From assembly GCA_017480285.1 (NCBI GenBank), contig JAFVAX010000037.1, forward strand, positions 1 to 59,310: a DNA stretch of 59,310 bases. The letters are read 5' to 3'. Positions 8,550-18,300 of this stretch are shown in pieces (the stretch's first letter is position 1; each line of letters opens with the position of its first letter). Source of the DNA: Paludibacteraceae bacterium. GTDB lineage: Bacteria > Bacteroidota > Bacteroidia > Bacteroidales > Paludibacteraceae. The position numbers and the translations under genes are program-made. A model generated the notes under the pieces. It did not search any database, was not told where the DNA came from, and was given only the letters and a program-made list of their open reading frames with translations.

Positions 8550-8576
8550 TTTTTCAGTAAAAAACTTGCTTTTTAT
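8535..8576 (-). terminator. Intrinsic terminator after the GH97 gene
   Basis: AAAAGCAAGTTTTT (8541-8554), loop CAGT and the complementary arm 8559-8574 make a near-perfect stem flanked by T-runs in the minus direction. It lies about 85 bp past the GH97 stop. Because A/T runs flank both sides it could act in both directions. Confidence 0.8.
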
Positions 8577-8659
8577 TAAGAAAGTGCAAAACATTAAAAA
8601 TAAATGCTACTTTTTTGTAGTTTCTGTTTTTGTAAAGTCCGACTTTGCAAAATGTTTTT

Positions 8660-10687
8660 TTATAATTTTTCAGTACTGTTTTTCTTTAGTTGTACGGCAT
8701 ATCCGTCAGCGGGACGGAGGTGTATGTGCAGAGTGTCGGTTTTGGTAAGTTCGGCTTGTTCGATTTGCAGTTCGTACGGGTTGTCTTGCCAATCGGTCTG
8801 TGGTGTGGAGCGATAGACGGTTGCGTGATATGCTCCGTTGTCGAGTATATCGGAGAGTGGGATATGCAGTTCGCGCGCCTGCTCATCGTTGATAGCACCG
8901 ATGTACCAATCGTCGGAGTGGCGGTCTTTGCGGGCGGTAACGACAAAGTCGCCAATCTTGCCGTCCAAGATGTAAGATTTGCTCCAATCAACCGGAACCT
9001 GCTCCAAGAAACGGAAGGCATCAAGATGTTTGTCGTAACTCTCAGGCATGTCTGACAGCATCTGTAAGGGTGAATATAGCACCACATAAAGTGCGAGTTG
9101 TCGGGCGAGGGTTGAGTGTACGCGTGTTTGCGGATTTTTCGGGTTAGAGAAGTCGAAGGTGCCGGGTGTAAAATCCACAGGACCTGCAAGTTGTCGTGTG
9201 AAAGGCAGTACGGTGAGATGTTCTGCAGGTGAGCCACCGTCAACCGACCAAGCGTCCCATTCTTGTCCGCGAACGGCTTCGCCGGTCATGAGGTTGGGGT
9301 AGGTGCGACACAGACCTGTTGGCATAACACACTCGTGGTTGTCGATCATTATGTGTGCTTCGGCGGCTTTCTCAACTACACGGCGCATGTGGCGAACGCC
9401 GTATTGCGATTTATGCAGTTCTTTGCCGTCGAGCAGAGGATTGACATAGCCCGTTTTGACGGCATGAATATTGTATTTGTTGCAGAAAGCAAAAGTCTCG
9501 TCGAGTTGGCTCTCATAGTTCTCAGTCCATCCGCCTGTCTCGTTGTGTCCTATGATGTTCACTCCGTTTTGTTCGGCATATTCGGCTATTTTTTCGATAT
9601 TGAAGTCGGGGTAAGGCTTGTTGAACTGCATCTTGAAGCCTTCGCCGGACCAGTCGCCGTCCCAGCCGTAGTTCCAGCCTTCGGCAAGTAGCCCTTTGAT
9701 GCCGTGTTCGGCGCAGAACTTGATGTATTTTTTCATATTCTCGGTAGTGGCGCCATGGTTTGGTCCTTGTGACCAAGTGTGGTAGCCGAGGTGTATCGAC
9801 CACCAGATACCCATATACTTCATTGGCATGATCCAACTTGTGTCTTCTATTTTGCAAGGTTCGTTGAGATTGACGAGCAGGTTGGAGGTTGCAAGTTCGT
9901 TCAGGTTGTCGGCAATGATAAAGGTGCGCCACGGGCTCATCATCTTACCCCATTTGCCATATACCTTAACTCCTGTACTCCAAGGTGTTATGTATGTTTT
10001 GAGTTCTGTCTGTCGGTTGGCGGTAGTGTCGGTGAAGAAGTTCTGTGCTCCGTAGTCAGTAAGGTTGGCTTCGTGCATACAGATATATGTGCCGTTGGGT
10101 AACTCCATTGTTATGGGTGAGCAGACTGTGTCGTTGATTTCAGAGAGAGGTCGTTTTTGCCACAGCCCTTCATAATATGGTGTGTTGTAGGGTATTGACC
10201 AAAGTTGCGGGTCTTGTGCAAAACGATAGGTGTTTTGTTCGTCAATGATTTGTAGAGAGTCGTTCTCTCCGAGGAACTCATATCGGAAAGCTATACCGTC
10301 GTTGAAGCAGCGGAAGCGGATAATGAGTTGGTGGGAGTCGTTTGCGTTTCGGTTTTTGAAGCGCAGTGCAAGTTCGTTGTAGTGGTTGATAACTTCGGTC
10401 TGCTGCCCCCAAGGTTGTAGCCAAGTGTCGTTGTGGGTTGTGCGGGTAACCTCTTTCAGTAGAAGGGAGTGTGTCCAGTCTTCTTCCCATAGTTTGAGTC
10501 CGAGTAGTGAGGTGTTGAGCAGTGGCTTGAGGTCTTTTTTGACGCTGAACTGTGCTTCGCCTGCAGGCGTTACGGTTATGCTTACTTCGAGCCGTGTGTC
10601 GGGCGATTCGAGCAGATAGTTGCGTTTGCAACCGGCAAAAACGAGGGTTAATGCAATGAGTGCGATAAGATTAAGGTTTTTAAACAT
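8660..10687 (-). CDS. GH97 alpha-glucosidase (SusB-like) lipoprotein
   Basis: A 675-residue glycoside hydrolase of family 97, probably releasing glucose from starch or maltooligosaccharides in the periplasm or at the outer membrane. A lipoprotein signal ends at VFAGC (Cys20). The N-terminal 250 residues form the GH97 beta-sandwich and the middle a TIM barrel (GLLAEGWNYGWDGDWSGEGF, then NIIGHNETGGW). DNHECVMPTGLCRTYPN and LMTGEAVRGQEW carry the Glu residues (about 452 and 470) equivalent to the catalytic pair of inverting SusB. The segment AVKTGYVNP has Gly where retaining GH97 enzymes have the nucleophile Asp, which supports an inverting alpha-glucosidase. No SusC/SusD genes are near. Confidence 0.93.
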   Translation of the reverse strand: MFKNLNLIALIALTLVFAGCKRNYLLESPDTRLEVSITVTPAGEAQFSVKKDLKPLLNTSLLGLKLWEEDWTHSLLLKEVTRTTHNDTWLQPWGQQTEVINHYNELALRFKNRNANDSHQLIIRFRCFNDGIAFRYEFLGENDSLQIIDEQNTYRFAQDPQLWSIPYNTPYYEGLWQKRPLSEINDTVCSPITMELPNGTYICMHEANLTDYGAQNFFTDTTANRQTELKTYITPWSTGVKVYGKWGKMMSPWRTFIIADNLNELATSNLLVNLNEPCKIEDTSWIMPMKYMGIWWSIHLGYHTWSQGPNHGATTENMKKYIKFCAEHGIKGLLAEGWNYGWDGDWSGEGFKMQFNKPYPDFNIEKIAEYAEQNGVNIIGHNETGGWTENYESQLDETFAFCNKYNIHAVKTGYVNPLLDGKELHKSQYGVRHMRRVVEKAAEAHIMIDNHECVMPTGLCRTYPNLMTGEAVRGQEWDAWSVDGGSPAEHLTVLPFTRQLAGPVDFTPGTFDFSNPKNPQTRVHSTLARQLALYVVLYSPLQMLSDMPESYDKHLDAFRFLEQVPVDWSKSYILDGKIGDFVVTARKDRHSDDWYIGAINDEQARELHIPLSDILDNGAYHATVYRSTPQTDWQDNPYELQIEQAELTKTDTLHIHLRPADGYAVQLKKNSTEKL

Positions 10688-10699
10688 AGTAGTGTTTTT

Positions 10700-10740
10700 T
10701 TTGACTTCAGGCTTACGCCTGAAAAAGTGAACGAAGATGG
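10700..10740. repeat. Single diverged copy of the hairpin repeat with a compensatory base pair
   Basis: TTCAGGC (10706-10712), loop TTAC and GCCTGAA (10717-10723) match the repeats at 1-208 and 1588-1780, but one G:C pair is changed to A:T in both arms. The tail reads AAAGTGAACGAAGATGG in place of GCAGTTGACGAAAGTGG. It sits 13 bp upstream of the GH97 ATG in the same orientation as the arrays. Confidence 0.85.
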
Positions 10741-10850
10741 TTTGCTAATTGTTATTTTCAGTCATTTGCTATATTTTGGAATAATTGTTAATTTCAGCGA
10801 TTTGCTATATTTTGGAATAATTGTTAATTTCAGCGATTTGCTATAATTTG
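10741..10850. repeat. 36-bp AT-rich tandem repeat between dprA and the GH97 gene
   Basis: Two identical 36-bp units (10764-10799 and 10800-10835; ATTTGCTATATTTTGGAATA at the start, TTCAGCG at the end) are flanked by a shortened copy before (10741-10763) and a partial copy after (10836-10850). They fill the gap between the dprA stop and the single hairpin repeat. No clear promoter was found within them. Confidence 0.9.
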
Positions 10851-10852
10851 AT

Positions 10853-11962
10853 TCAGTTTACTGTTCTGTAGATGCCACCCGGCAATGAGCGCACAAGTCC
10901 CATGAACTCAAGTTGCATCAAGAGGTCGGCTATTTGGCTGTATGGTCTCTTGCATTCAAGTACTATGTAGTTGATATGCATACCTTCTTCTTCTGTTTTC
11001 AGCAGGCGAACGATTTGTTCTTGTTCAGGGGTAAGCTCTTGAAAGAGTGAGGTTTGTACTTCCTGTTTTGGCCGGTTGGCATCCCATTGCATAGCCATTA
11101 TGAGGTCGTCGGCAGAGGTGATGAGTTCGGCTTTGCGCTCGCGTATGAGTGTGTTACAACCGGCTGACACTTCGTCGCTTACCCTTCCGGGGAAAGCCAT
11201 CACATCGCGACTGTAAGAGTAAGCCATGTTGGCAGTTGTGAGCGAGCCGCCTTTCTGTTTTGATTCAACAACAACTGTAACATCCGACAGTCCTGCAATG
11301 ATGCGGTTGCGGGCTATGAAATTGAAGCGGTCGGGTTGTGTGCCGGAAGGAAACTCTGTTATTATTCCGCCGTTTCGGAGCGATTCGGTTGCTACTTGTC
11401 GATGCACGAAGGGGTAGATACGGTCAAGTCCGTGTCCGGGAATAATAAGTGTTGGTATGCCTGTTTCTATTGCGGCACGATGGGCAGTTACATCAATGCC
11501 GTATGCAAGTCCGCTGACGATGGTTACATGCTCCAATCGTTGAGCAAGTTCAACTACAAGTTTGTGGCACAGGTCTTTACCTTGTTGGGTTGGCATTCGA
11601 GTACCTACGATGGAGACAAAATGTCCTTGGTTAGGTTCGATATTTCCTTTTGCATAGAGTAGTAAAGGGCAATCGGGACACTGACGAAGTCGGAAAGGAT
11701 AGGTGCTGTCGTTGTAGTAGTATGTTTGTATGTTGTGCTGAACGATGAAGGCTACTTCCTTGTTTGCACGCTCGAGTGCGTTTTTTTTGCCATTTTGTAT
11801 GTTGTTGGCAAAAGTAGCAGACATAACTTCTGTAAGTTGCTTAAGGTCAGCCGAAAAAAACTCTGCAGCGCCACCGAAATGCTCAATAAGTTGCTTGGCA
11901 TGTTTGAGTCCGATGTCAGGTAGCATTTGTATGGCTATTTGATATTTAAGTTGCTCGTTCAC
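10853..11962 (-). CDS. dprA: DNA-processing protein DprA (Smf)
   Basis: A 369-residue cytosolic protein that binds incoming single-stranded DNA and loads RecA during transformation. An N-terminal helix-hairpin-helix-like part (residues 1-60) precedes the Rossmann-like DprA core: VGTRMPTQQG, VSGLAYGIDVTAHRAA, IPGHGLDRIYP, GGIITEFPSG, FNFIARNRIIAGLSD and VVESKQKGGSLTTA. A C-terminal winged-helix-like domain covers about residues 300-369. Its ATG overlaps the TGA of the vanZ-like gene (ATGA), so the two are translationally coupled, last in the smpB-gpmI-vanZ-dprA run. Confidence 0.97.
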   Translation of the reverse strand: MNEQLKYQIAIQMLPDIGLKHAKQLIEHFGGAAEFFSADLKQLTEVMSATFANNIQNGKKNALERANKEVAFIVQHNIQTYYYNDSTYPFRLRQCPDCPLLLYAKGNIEPNQGHFVSIVGTRMPTQQGKDLCHKLVVELAQRLEHVTIVSGLAYGIDVTAHRAAIETGIPTLIIPGHGLDRIYPFVHRQVATESLRNGGIITEFPSGTQPDRFNFIARNRIIAGLSDVTVVVESKQKGGSLTTANMAYSYSRDVMAFPGRVSDEVSAGCNTLIRERKAELITSADDLIMAMQWDANRPKQEVQTSLFQELTPEQEQIVRLLKTEEEGMHINYIVLECKRPYSQIADLLMQLEFMGLVRSLPGGIYRTVN

Positions 11963-12351
11963 TTACGATTACGCTTATAAAAGAGAAAAATGATTATCGA
12001 TCCTATGGTTGCTCCTAATATATCTGCCACCCAGTCAAGCCATTCGCCGGTGCGGGGCGGAAAATAGTATTTTTGCAGAAGTTCAATCACCCCGCCATAA
12101 ACAGTGGCTATTGCAATGGTAGTGAGGGCGTTTGAAAGAGTCCGTATATGGTTTTTAATGTTTGCCCAAGCGAGTGTTAGGGCAAAACCAAGGTACATAA
12201 GTATGTGTACAAACTTGTCTAAGTGTGGTATGCGTATCGGCTTGGGCAGAGATATGGAAATCGACGGAGTGGCGAGTGAGCAGATCATTATGCCCACTGC
12301 CACAATAAGAGCCGGTATGTAGAGTTGATATTTAATAGTGTTCAAGCGCAA
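11959..12351 (-). CDS. VanZ-like family membrane protein
   Basis: A 130-residue protein with four hydrophobic segments (about residues 10-30, 48-63, 72-88 and 105-125). The pattern HLDKFVHILMYLGFALTLAW and GGVIELLQKYYFPPRTGEWL, followed by DWVADILGATIG, is that of the VanZ-like family. Its biochemical role is not established; VanZ itself gives low-level teicoplanin resistance, but chromosomal relatives like this are usually housekeeping genes. It lies 28 bp after gpmI and overlaps dprA by 4 bp. Confidence 0.88.
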   Translation of the reverse strand: MRLNTIKYQLYIPALIVAVGIMICSLATPSISISLPKPIRIPHLDKFVHILMYLGFALTLAWANIKNHIRTLSNALTTIAIATVYGGVIELLQKYYFPPRTGEWLDWVADILGATIGSIIIFLFYKRNRK

Positions 12352-12379
12352 TGCAATACTAATTATTAACTATTACCTA

Positions 12380-13903
12380 TCAACTAATCAGGCAGTGTCC
12401 TGTCATTTCTTTAGGTTGCTCAATACCGAGTATATGCAGTATTGAGGGAGCCACATCAGCGAGTATGCCGTTTTCTACTTTGGCGTTTTTGTTGTCGCTT
12501 ATATATACGAAGGGCACGGGATTAAGCGAGTGTGCAGTGTTGGGCGTACCGTCTTCGTTGATGGCGTGGTCGCAGTTGCCGTGGTCGGCAATGATGATTA
12601 TTTCGTATCCGTTTCGGCGGGCTGCTTCAACTGTCTCATTAACACAGATGTCGATAGCCGTAATGGCTTGTTGGATAGAGTTATAAACACCTGTGTGCCC
12701 TACCATGTCACCGTTGGCGTAGTTAAGTATGATGCAGTCGTATTTCTGTGAGTTGAGTGCATCTCTGAGGGCGATTGTTACTTCCGGTGCTGACATCATC
12801 GGTTGTAAGTCGTAGGTAGGTACTTTTGGCGATGGAATAAGTATGCGGTCTTCGCCTTCAAACTCGGCTTCGCGACCACCTGAGAAGAAGAATGTAACAT
12901 GTGCAAATTTCTCTGTCTCGGCAATACGGAGTTGGCGCAGTCCTTGTTTCGACACAATCTCGCCTAAAGTGTTGGTTACATTCTCTTTCGGGAAGAGTAT
13001 GTGTAAGCCTTTGAAACTTGAGTCGTATGGTGTCATGCAGTAGTATTGCAGGTCAGGTATGGTGTGCATACCTTGTTCAGGCATGTCTTGTTGTGTGAGG
13101 GCGATGGTTATCTCTTTTGCGCGGTCGTTGCGGTAGTTGAAGAAGATAACCACATCTCCTTGTTCGATGGTAGCAAGCGGTTGTCCGTTGCGCACATGCA
13201 CAATGGGTTTGATAAACTCGTCGGTTACGCCATTGTCGTAGCTTGCACGCATGGCGGTGAGCATATCTTCGAACTCGTTGCCTTTTCCGCTTACGAGCAG
13301 GTCGTAGGCTTCTTTTATTCGTTCCCAGCGTTTGTCGCGGTCCATAGCATAGAAGCGTCCGCATATACTTGCTATCTCGCCTGCTGTTTGGGCGCAGTGT
13401 TTCTCAAGTTGTTCGATGAAGCCGATACCTGATTTAGGGTCGGTGTCGCGTCCGTCCATGAAACAGTGGATGAAGGTCTTGCCTTGCAGTCCGTATTCCT
13501 TGGCTATGTTGCAGAGGAAGAAAAGGTGGTCGAGGCTTGAGTGTACGCCACCGTCGGAGGTGAGTCCCATAAAGTGTATTTTCTTGCCCGTCTGTTTAGC
13601 ATATCCGAAAGCCGATTGTATCTCAGGGTTCTGCATTATACTGCCGTCTTTGCAGGCGCGGTTGATTTTTACAAGGTCTTGATAGACAACGCGTCCGGCA
13701 CCTATGTTGAGGTGTCCCACTTCGGAGTTACCCATTTGTCCGTCAGGCAGACCAACATTCTCGCCGCTTGCCTGAAGTTGAGAATTTGGGTAGGTCTGAA
13801 GCAGTTTGTCCCAGTGAGGTGTGGAGGTACAATAGATAGCGTCGGCTGTGTCTTTGTGTCCGATTCCCCAGCCGTCGAGAATCATAAGTAATGCTTTTTT
13901 CAT
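12380..13903 (-). CDS. gpmI: 2,3-bisphosphoglycerate-independent phosphoglycerate mutase
   Basis: A 507-residue cytosolic glycolytic enzyme that interconverts 3- and 2-phosphoglycerate using two Mn ions. The N-terminus [12 protein letters not shown] carries metal ligand Asp10, and [17 protein letters not shown] holds the phosphorylated Ser60. Further ligands are visible in [34 protein letters not shown] and IADHGNCD. The length is typical of the family (about 510). It lies 12 bp downstream of smpB and upstream of vanZ on the same strand. Confidence 0.98.
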   Translation of the reverse strand: MKKALLMILDGWGIGHKDTADAIYCTSTPHWDKLLQTYPNSQLQASGENVGLPDGQMGNSEVGHLNIGAGRVVYQDLVKINRACKDGSIMQNPEIQSAFGYAKQTGKKIHFMGLTSDGGVHSSLDHLFFLCNIAKEYGLQGKTFIHCFMDGRDTDPKSGIGFIEQLEKHCAQTAGEIASICGRFYAMDRDKRWERIKEAYDLLVSGKGNEFEDMLTAMRASYDNGVTDEFIKPIVHVRNGQPLATIEQGDVVIFFNYRNDRAKEITIALTQQDMPEQGMHTIPDLQYYCMTPYDSSFKGLHILFPKENVTNTLGEIVSKQGLRQLRIAETEKFAHVTFFFSGGREAEFEGEDRILIPSPKVPTYDLQPMMSAPEVTIALRDALNSQKYDCIILNYANGDMVGHTGVYNSIQQAITAIDICVNETVEAARRNGYEIIIIADHGNCDHAINEDGTPNTAHSLNPVPFVYISDNKNAKVENGILADVAPSILHILGIEQPKEMTGHCLIS

Positions 13904-13915
13904 TTTATTATAGTT

Positions 13916-14371
13916 TTATCTTTTCATCATACGGTCAATCATGCGTTTGTCTTCGTTCTCGCGCAGTGTCTGTCGTTTGTCGTAGTTATGTTTGCCTTCG
14001 CAAAGTGCAATCTCGAGTTTGGCAAGTCCGTTTTCGTTTATGAACAGCCTAAGTGGCACAATAGTCTTGCCTGACTCTTGTGTAAGTCGTTTGAGTTTTC
14101 TGAGTTCGCGTTTGGTAAGCAGTAGTCTTCTGTCGCGTCGCGGTATATGGTTTGAGTACGAGCCAAACTTATATTCAGAGATATTCATGTTCTTGACCCA
14201 TAGCTCATTGCCATAGAAAAGGCAATATGTATCGACGAGCGAGGCTTTGCCGTCGCGTATGGATTTTATCTCCGTACCGAATAGTTCAATGCCGGCTGTA
14301 TATGTCTCTAAAATGAAATAATCAAAGCGTGCACGCCGGTTCTGTATGTTGATATCTTGTCGTTTATGCAT
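13916..14371 (-). CDS. smpB: SsrA-binding protein SmpB
   Basis: A 151-residue RNA-binding protein that brings tmRNA to stalled ribosomes for trans-translation. The core pattern is clear: [59 protein letters not shown], and the basic C-terminal tail [17 protein letters not shown]. Length and order match the family. It is first in a minus-strand run with gpmI, vanZ-like and dprA, and has a well-formed promoter at 14392-14423. The tmRNA gene itself is not in this window. Confidence 0.98.
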   Translation of the reverse strand: MHKRQDINIQNRRARFDYFILETYTAGIELFGTEIKSIRDGKASLVDTYCLFYGNELWVKNMNISEYKFGSYSNHIPRRDRRLLLTKRELRKLKRLTQESGKTIVPLRLFINENGLAKLEIALCEGKHNYDKRQTLRENEDKRMIDRMMKR

Positions 14372-14391
14372 AGTTTTTTAGTTTTAACCTA

Positions 14392-14423
14392 CAAATTTAC
14401 AAAAAAGACATTAAATTTACAAA
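14392..14423 (-). promoter_or_regulatory. Promoter of the smpB-gpmI-vanZ-dprA operon
   Basis: On the minus strand TTTG (plus-strand CAAA 14420-14423), 20 nt, then TAAATTTG (plus-strand CAAATTTA 14392-14399) match both Bacteroidota promoter elements perfectly. The -33 box lies 2 bp from that of the divergent promoter. Confidence 0.75.
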
Positions 14424-14425
14424 TT

Positions 14426-14457
14426 TTTGTATAATTAGGATTTTTTATGTATTTTTG
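14426..14457 (+). promoter_or_regulatory. Promoter of the metacaspase-like gene
   Basis: TTTG at 14426-14429, 20 nt, then TATTTTTG at 14450-14457, a full match to TTTG / TAnnTTTG. It places the transcript start around 14464, upstream of the ATG at 14507. Confidence 0.75.
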
Positions 14458-14506
14458 TGGGGTGTAATGACAATGTTTGTATAAGACTCTTAAATATCGG
14501 ATAAAT

Positions 14507-15364
14507 ATGAAAAAGGTTCTCGTTTTTTGTGTTTTTGTGTTCAGTATTATGCAAGTGTGTGCTACTCGTAGGGCTTTGATAATCGGTATTGGTAATTATC
14601 CGGCACGGAGCGGTTGGGCGCAAATAAACGGCGATAAAGACATTCCGCTTGTCAAACAGATGCTTTTGAAAAATGATTTTCGAGAAGAGAATATGCAAGT
14701 CTTACAAAATGAGCAAGCCACTTTCAGTGGTATCTGCTCTGCGTTTGAAAAACTGATTAGTTCAAGCGAGACTGACGATATAGTGTATATACATTTTTCC
14801 GGTCATGGTCAGCAGATAACTGACATTAACGGCGATGAACCTTCAGGAATGGACGAAGCATGGATACCTTACGATGCTCAATATGCTTATAAGAAAGGCG
14901 TTTATGAAGGTGAGAACCACCTTGTTGATGACAAACTCAACGACTTTTTGATGCGTTTGCGACAAAAAATAGGTGAGGACGGCAAGATTGTCGTTGTGGC
15001 TGACGCATGCCATAGCGGTGGAGGAACGGCCGCCAATGGTGTGGAAAACAAAGATGAGTATGTCGTCAGGGGCAGTCAGGACGCATTTGTTGTACCTGCT
15101 GTGGATGTCAGTTTCGACAATAAGAAGCAGAATGAGATTGATTGGGTTTTCATAAGTGCTTGCAAGTCATATCAATGTAATTACGAGTATCGCGGTAACG
15201 GCTCGCTCACTTACTGTATATCGGAAGTGGCTGATATTATGTCGGAGTTGTCATATACACAGTTGCAGTCGGAGTTGAAGCGGTATATAAACAAAATTAT
15301 TCCTTTTCCCCAAACTCCTCAAGTGGAGGTGCCGGAGAAAAGGAATACGATACCTATTTTTTAA
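14507..15364 (+). CDS. Secreted caspase-family (C14, metacaspase-like) protease
   Basis: A 285-residue protein with a signal peptide (MKKVLVFCVFVFSIMQVCA) followed at once by the p20 start RRALIIGIGNYP. The catalytic dyad is present: His100 in YIHFSGHGQQ and Cys168 in VVADACHSGG. The acidic segment DINGDEPSGMDEAWIPYD after the His and the extended length fit metacaspase/orthocaspase-type enzymes, usually specific for Arg/Lys. There is no added domain, so it would act alone in the periplasm or outside. I start at the ATG at 14507; an upstream TTG in frame would spoil the signal peptide. The gene ends 15 bp from the convergent AsmA-like gene. Confidence 0.9.
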   Translation: MKKVLVFCVFVFSIMQVCATRRALIIGIGNYPARSGWAQINGDKDIPLVKQMLLKNDFREENMQVLQNEQATFSGICSAFEKLISSSETDDIVYIHFSGHGQQITDINGDEPSGMDEAWIPYDAQYAYKKGVYEGENHLVDDKLNDFLMRLRQKIGEDGKIVVVADACHSGGGTAANGVENKDEYVVRGSQDAFVVPAVDVSFDNKKQNEIDWVFISACKSYQCNYEYRGNGSLTYCISEVADIMSELSYTQLQSELKRYINKIIPFPQTPQVEVPEKRNTIPIF

Positions 15365-15379
15365 ATTACAAATCCCGAA

Positions 15380-18300
15380 CTACTGTTTCACATTGCGCTT
15401 CAAGGCTTTGTCAATCATGTTTTTGAGGTTGGCATTCTGCGTCTGTACATCACGACGGATGATAGGACGGAAGTCTTGAGCGTAGCGGCATTTGGCAGGG
15501 CGGATCTTCAAGTCGTCGAATGTACCTGACACATCTACACCTAAATAGATAGGTCTGAGAAGCGATATATGGTAGTCGAAACTCATGTCGAGGTTATGTC
15601 TGCCACCGACAGCCGCCATATACTTGTCCAGAGTAATGCAGAAGGGGTAGATGTCAATCTCATTGCGGAAGAGAGTGGCTTGAACGCTGACGCTATCTAC
15701 AAGGTTCTCTGTCTTTTTCTTGAAGAGCAGGATTTTGGCTATTTGTCCGAAAGTCTCGCTGTCGAGCAAGACGAGGTCTTTGCCTGAGATACTGACTGCA
15801 CCGCGTGTGGTACTCGTCTTGAGTTCGTATTTCGAGTTGACATAAGTCTCAGCCGCAAGGTGGAACTCGCCTGCACCGCGGAAACTGCGGAGCATAGGCA
15901 TCATAGTGTCGATTTGCGGAATCATATTGACTAGTTCCTGCAAATTGATGTCAAGCATGTGGTAGTCAAGTCCGACGAAGATATGGTTTCGACGCGGTGT
16001 CTTGTACATAGCAGTGAGTTGCAGTTTGGCTGCGTTGCAGATAAAGCCCATCTCTTCGAGTATCAGCACACCGTCTTTTACATAGAGTCGTCCTCCGAGG
16101 TCGCGTGCCACTTGGTCAAACACGAGGGCTTCTTTTATCTGTGTGGTGAGCGATACATCCACATCTCCCGGAACGAGGAATGGTCCTTTATCCGACGGTT
16201 CTTCTTTGGCTTCCTGCTGAGCCTGTTCAACAGTCTCTTCCGAACCGTGGTCGCTGCTTACGAGTGCCATAAGTTCGTTGACATCGGTGTGGTCGCTGAC
16301 GAAACTGAGTTCGCCTGTCAGTATTTTTTCTTTGCGTAGCCAGCCACCTATGTCGTTGATTTTTCCTTCGAGAGCAAAGTCGCTGTTGCCGATGATGACC
16401 TGACTTTTCTTGATTTGACAATGGCGGTTGGAATAGTCGAACTCAATGCTTGGTATCTCGATGTCTTCTGCAAACTGTGCCATCTTAAGAAGTCCGTCTT
16501 GCAGACTGACGCTAAGGCGCGGGTTCCATTGCAAAAGGATGTTCTCTTCCTTTTCGTTGTAGGAGGCTCCGGCTGTTACTTTTAGTGCAGCCGTCTTAGC
16601 CGACATATCAGGCATAGAAGCAGTGAGAGCATTGGTTGAAACGGTTGCACGGAGTTGTGGCTGCGACTTGTCTTTGCGAGTGCCTTTGAGTTCGGCTTTC
16701 AAACTGCTTTTTGTGAGATGCGCTTTTGTGTCAGCGTATGAACCTTGAAGGTCGTCGAAAGCAAGCGAGATATCTGCTGTTGGGATAGCTTTTGAGTCAG
16801 CAAGGTTATATTCGATATATGCGTCGATTTCAGGTGATTGGACCTTACCAACAATACTATCCATTTTAAGAGCAAGATTACCTATCTGACCTTTAAGTTT
16901 TGCGTATAGTACATTTGAGTTGGTCAGTATGTCGCTTAGGTCGGCAGTGAGTGATGTTTGTCCTAACTGTGTTTGCAGTGTGGGCATAGTGATGTCAAGC
17001 GGTGTGCTTTCGATGTCAAGTTTAGCCCAGCGGGTTGTTTTCTTTACGCTTGCGTTGTTAGGAAGTGAGATGTTTGCTTTAAGTGTTGATGTCTTGACTG
17101 TTATGGTGTCGTACCAGATATCAATGTTTGCGAGTGTGAATTGTCCGTTTATAGCACCTTTGTCAAATTTCATATTAGTGAAATCATCAAGTCTGCCTTT
17201 CACTTTGGCTGTTCCTTTGATACCACCTTTCAGATTGACAGGCATTTCAGTGAGGAACGGTTGTGCGTCAGCGAGTTGTCCGTTGAGGTTAGCATTTAGG
17301 TCAAGCAGTATGTTGCCCATAAGGTCGGAGGCTGTACCTGTGGCAGAAAGGCTTGTCTTGCTTGTCTGCGCCTCAAGTTTGTTTATTGTGGCATTACTGT
17401 TGGCCTGCTCGTTGAGGTCAATATGTGCTTTGGCGGCAAGTTCTTTTATCTCAATAGGTTGCGGATAAACTTCTTTATAGAGAATCTTACCATCGTTAAG
17501 TGAAAGGACTGCATCAACAAGTGGCATTTCGGTTGCACTGTATCTGCCTGCCAGTGTGGCTTCTGCCTTAAGAGTGGCTTTCTCGATGTTAAGCCCTTCT
17601 GGTAATGGAAGCATCTCTTTTGGAACGAGCGCAAGCAGGTCATTAACAGCACATTCGCTTACTGCCACATTGATATTCATAGGTATAGTGTCGGCATATT
17701 CTGCTGAACCATTGGCTGTGAGTTCGATGTTGTTGATTTTGGCTTTCAGTTTGAGTTTGGGCAGGTTGGCGGTAATGTTGTTTATATCAACCGCTGTTGA
17801 TTTGCTTTCTAAAGAAAGTGCGATGTTGTCGAAGTGGAACTGCTTAAAGCCTATATCTGCCTTTTTGAGGTCAATCGAAAGGTCGATGTCGTCCAGACTT
17901 CTTGCTGAACCACTGACTGTTATGTCTTTGAGGTTGGCGCAGATGGTGTCTTTGTCGTCAGCAAAAACAAGGTTCTTGGCTATTATCTTCAAACCGCCTA
18001 CTTTCAGTTCGTCGAAAGGCAGTGTAAAAGCCGAAGTGTCGGTTTGCACGGTGTCCGATTTTGGGAAGAAATCAAGGTTGTTTTCGCCTGACGGATTGAT
18101 ATACAGACAAGCATTAGCGTTCTTTATCTGCACTTCACGGATGTCGAGTGTGTTGTGGTTTAGAAACTGCATCACATCAATCGTTGCTACCACTTCGGGT
18201 GCAGAGAGGACGGTGTCGTTGGGCGTGCCGTCAATGTGATTGACGATATATATACCTTTGGCACGAAGTCCCACTTCGGGGAAAGTGGAGAAGACGGTCA

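Noticed and set aside
14477..14506. Longer N-terminus for the metacaspase-like protein
   Set aside because: It needs a TTG start and would put ten polar residues before an otherwise normal signal peptide.
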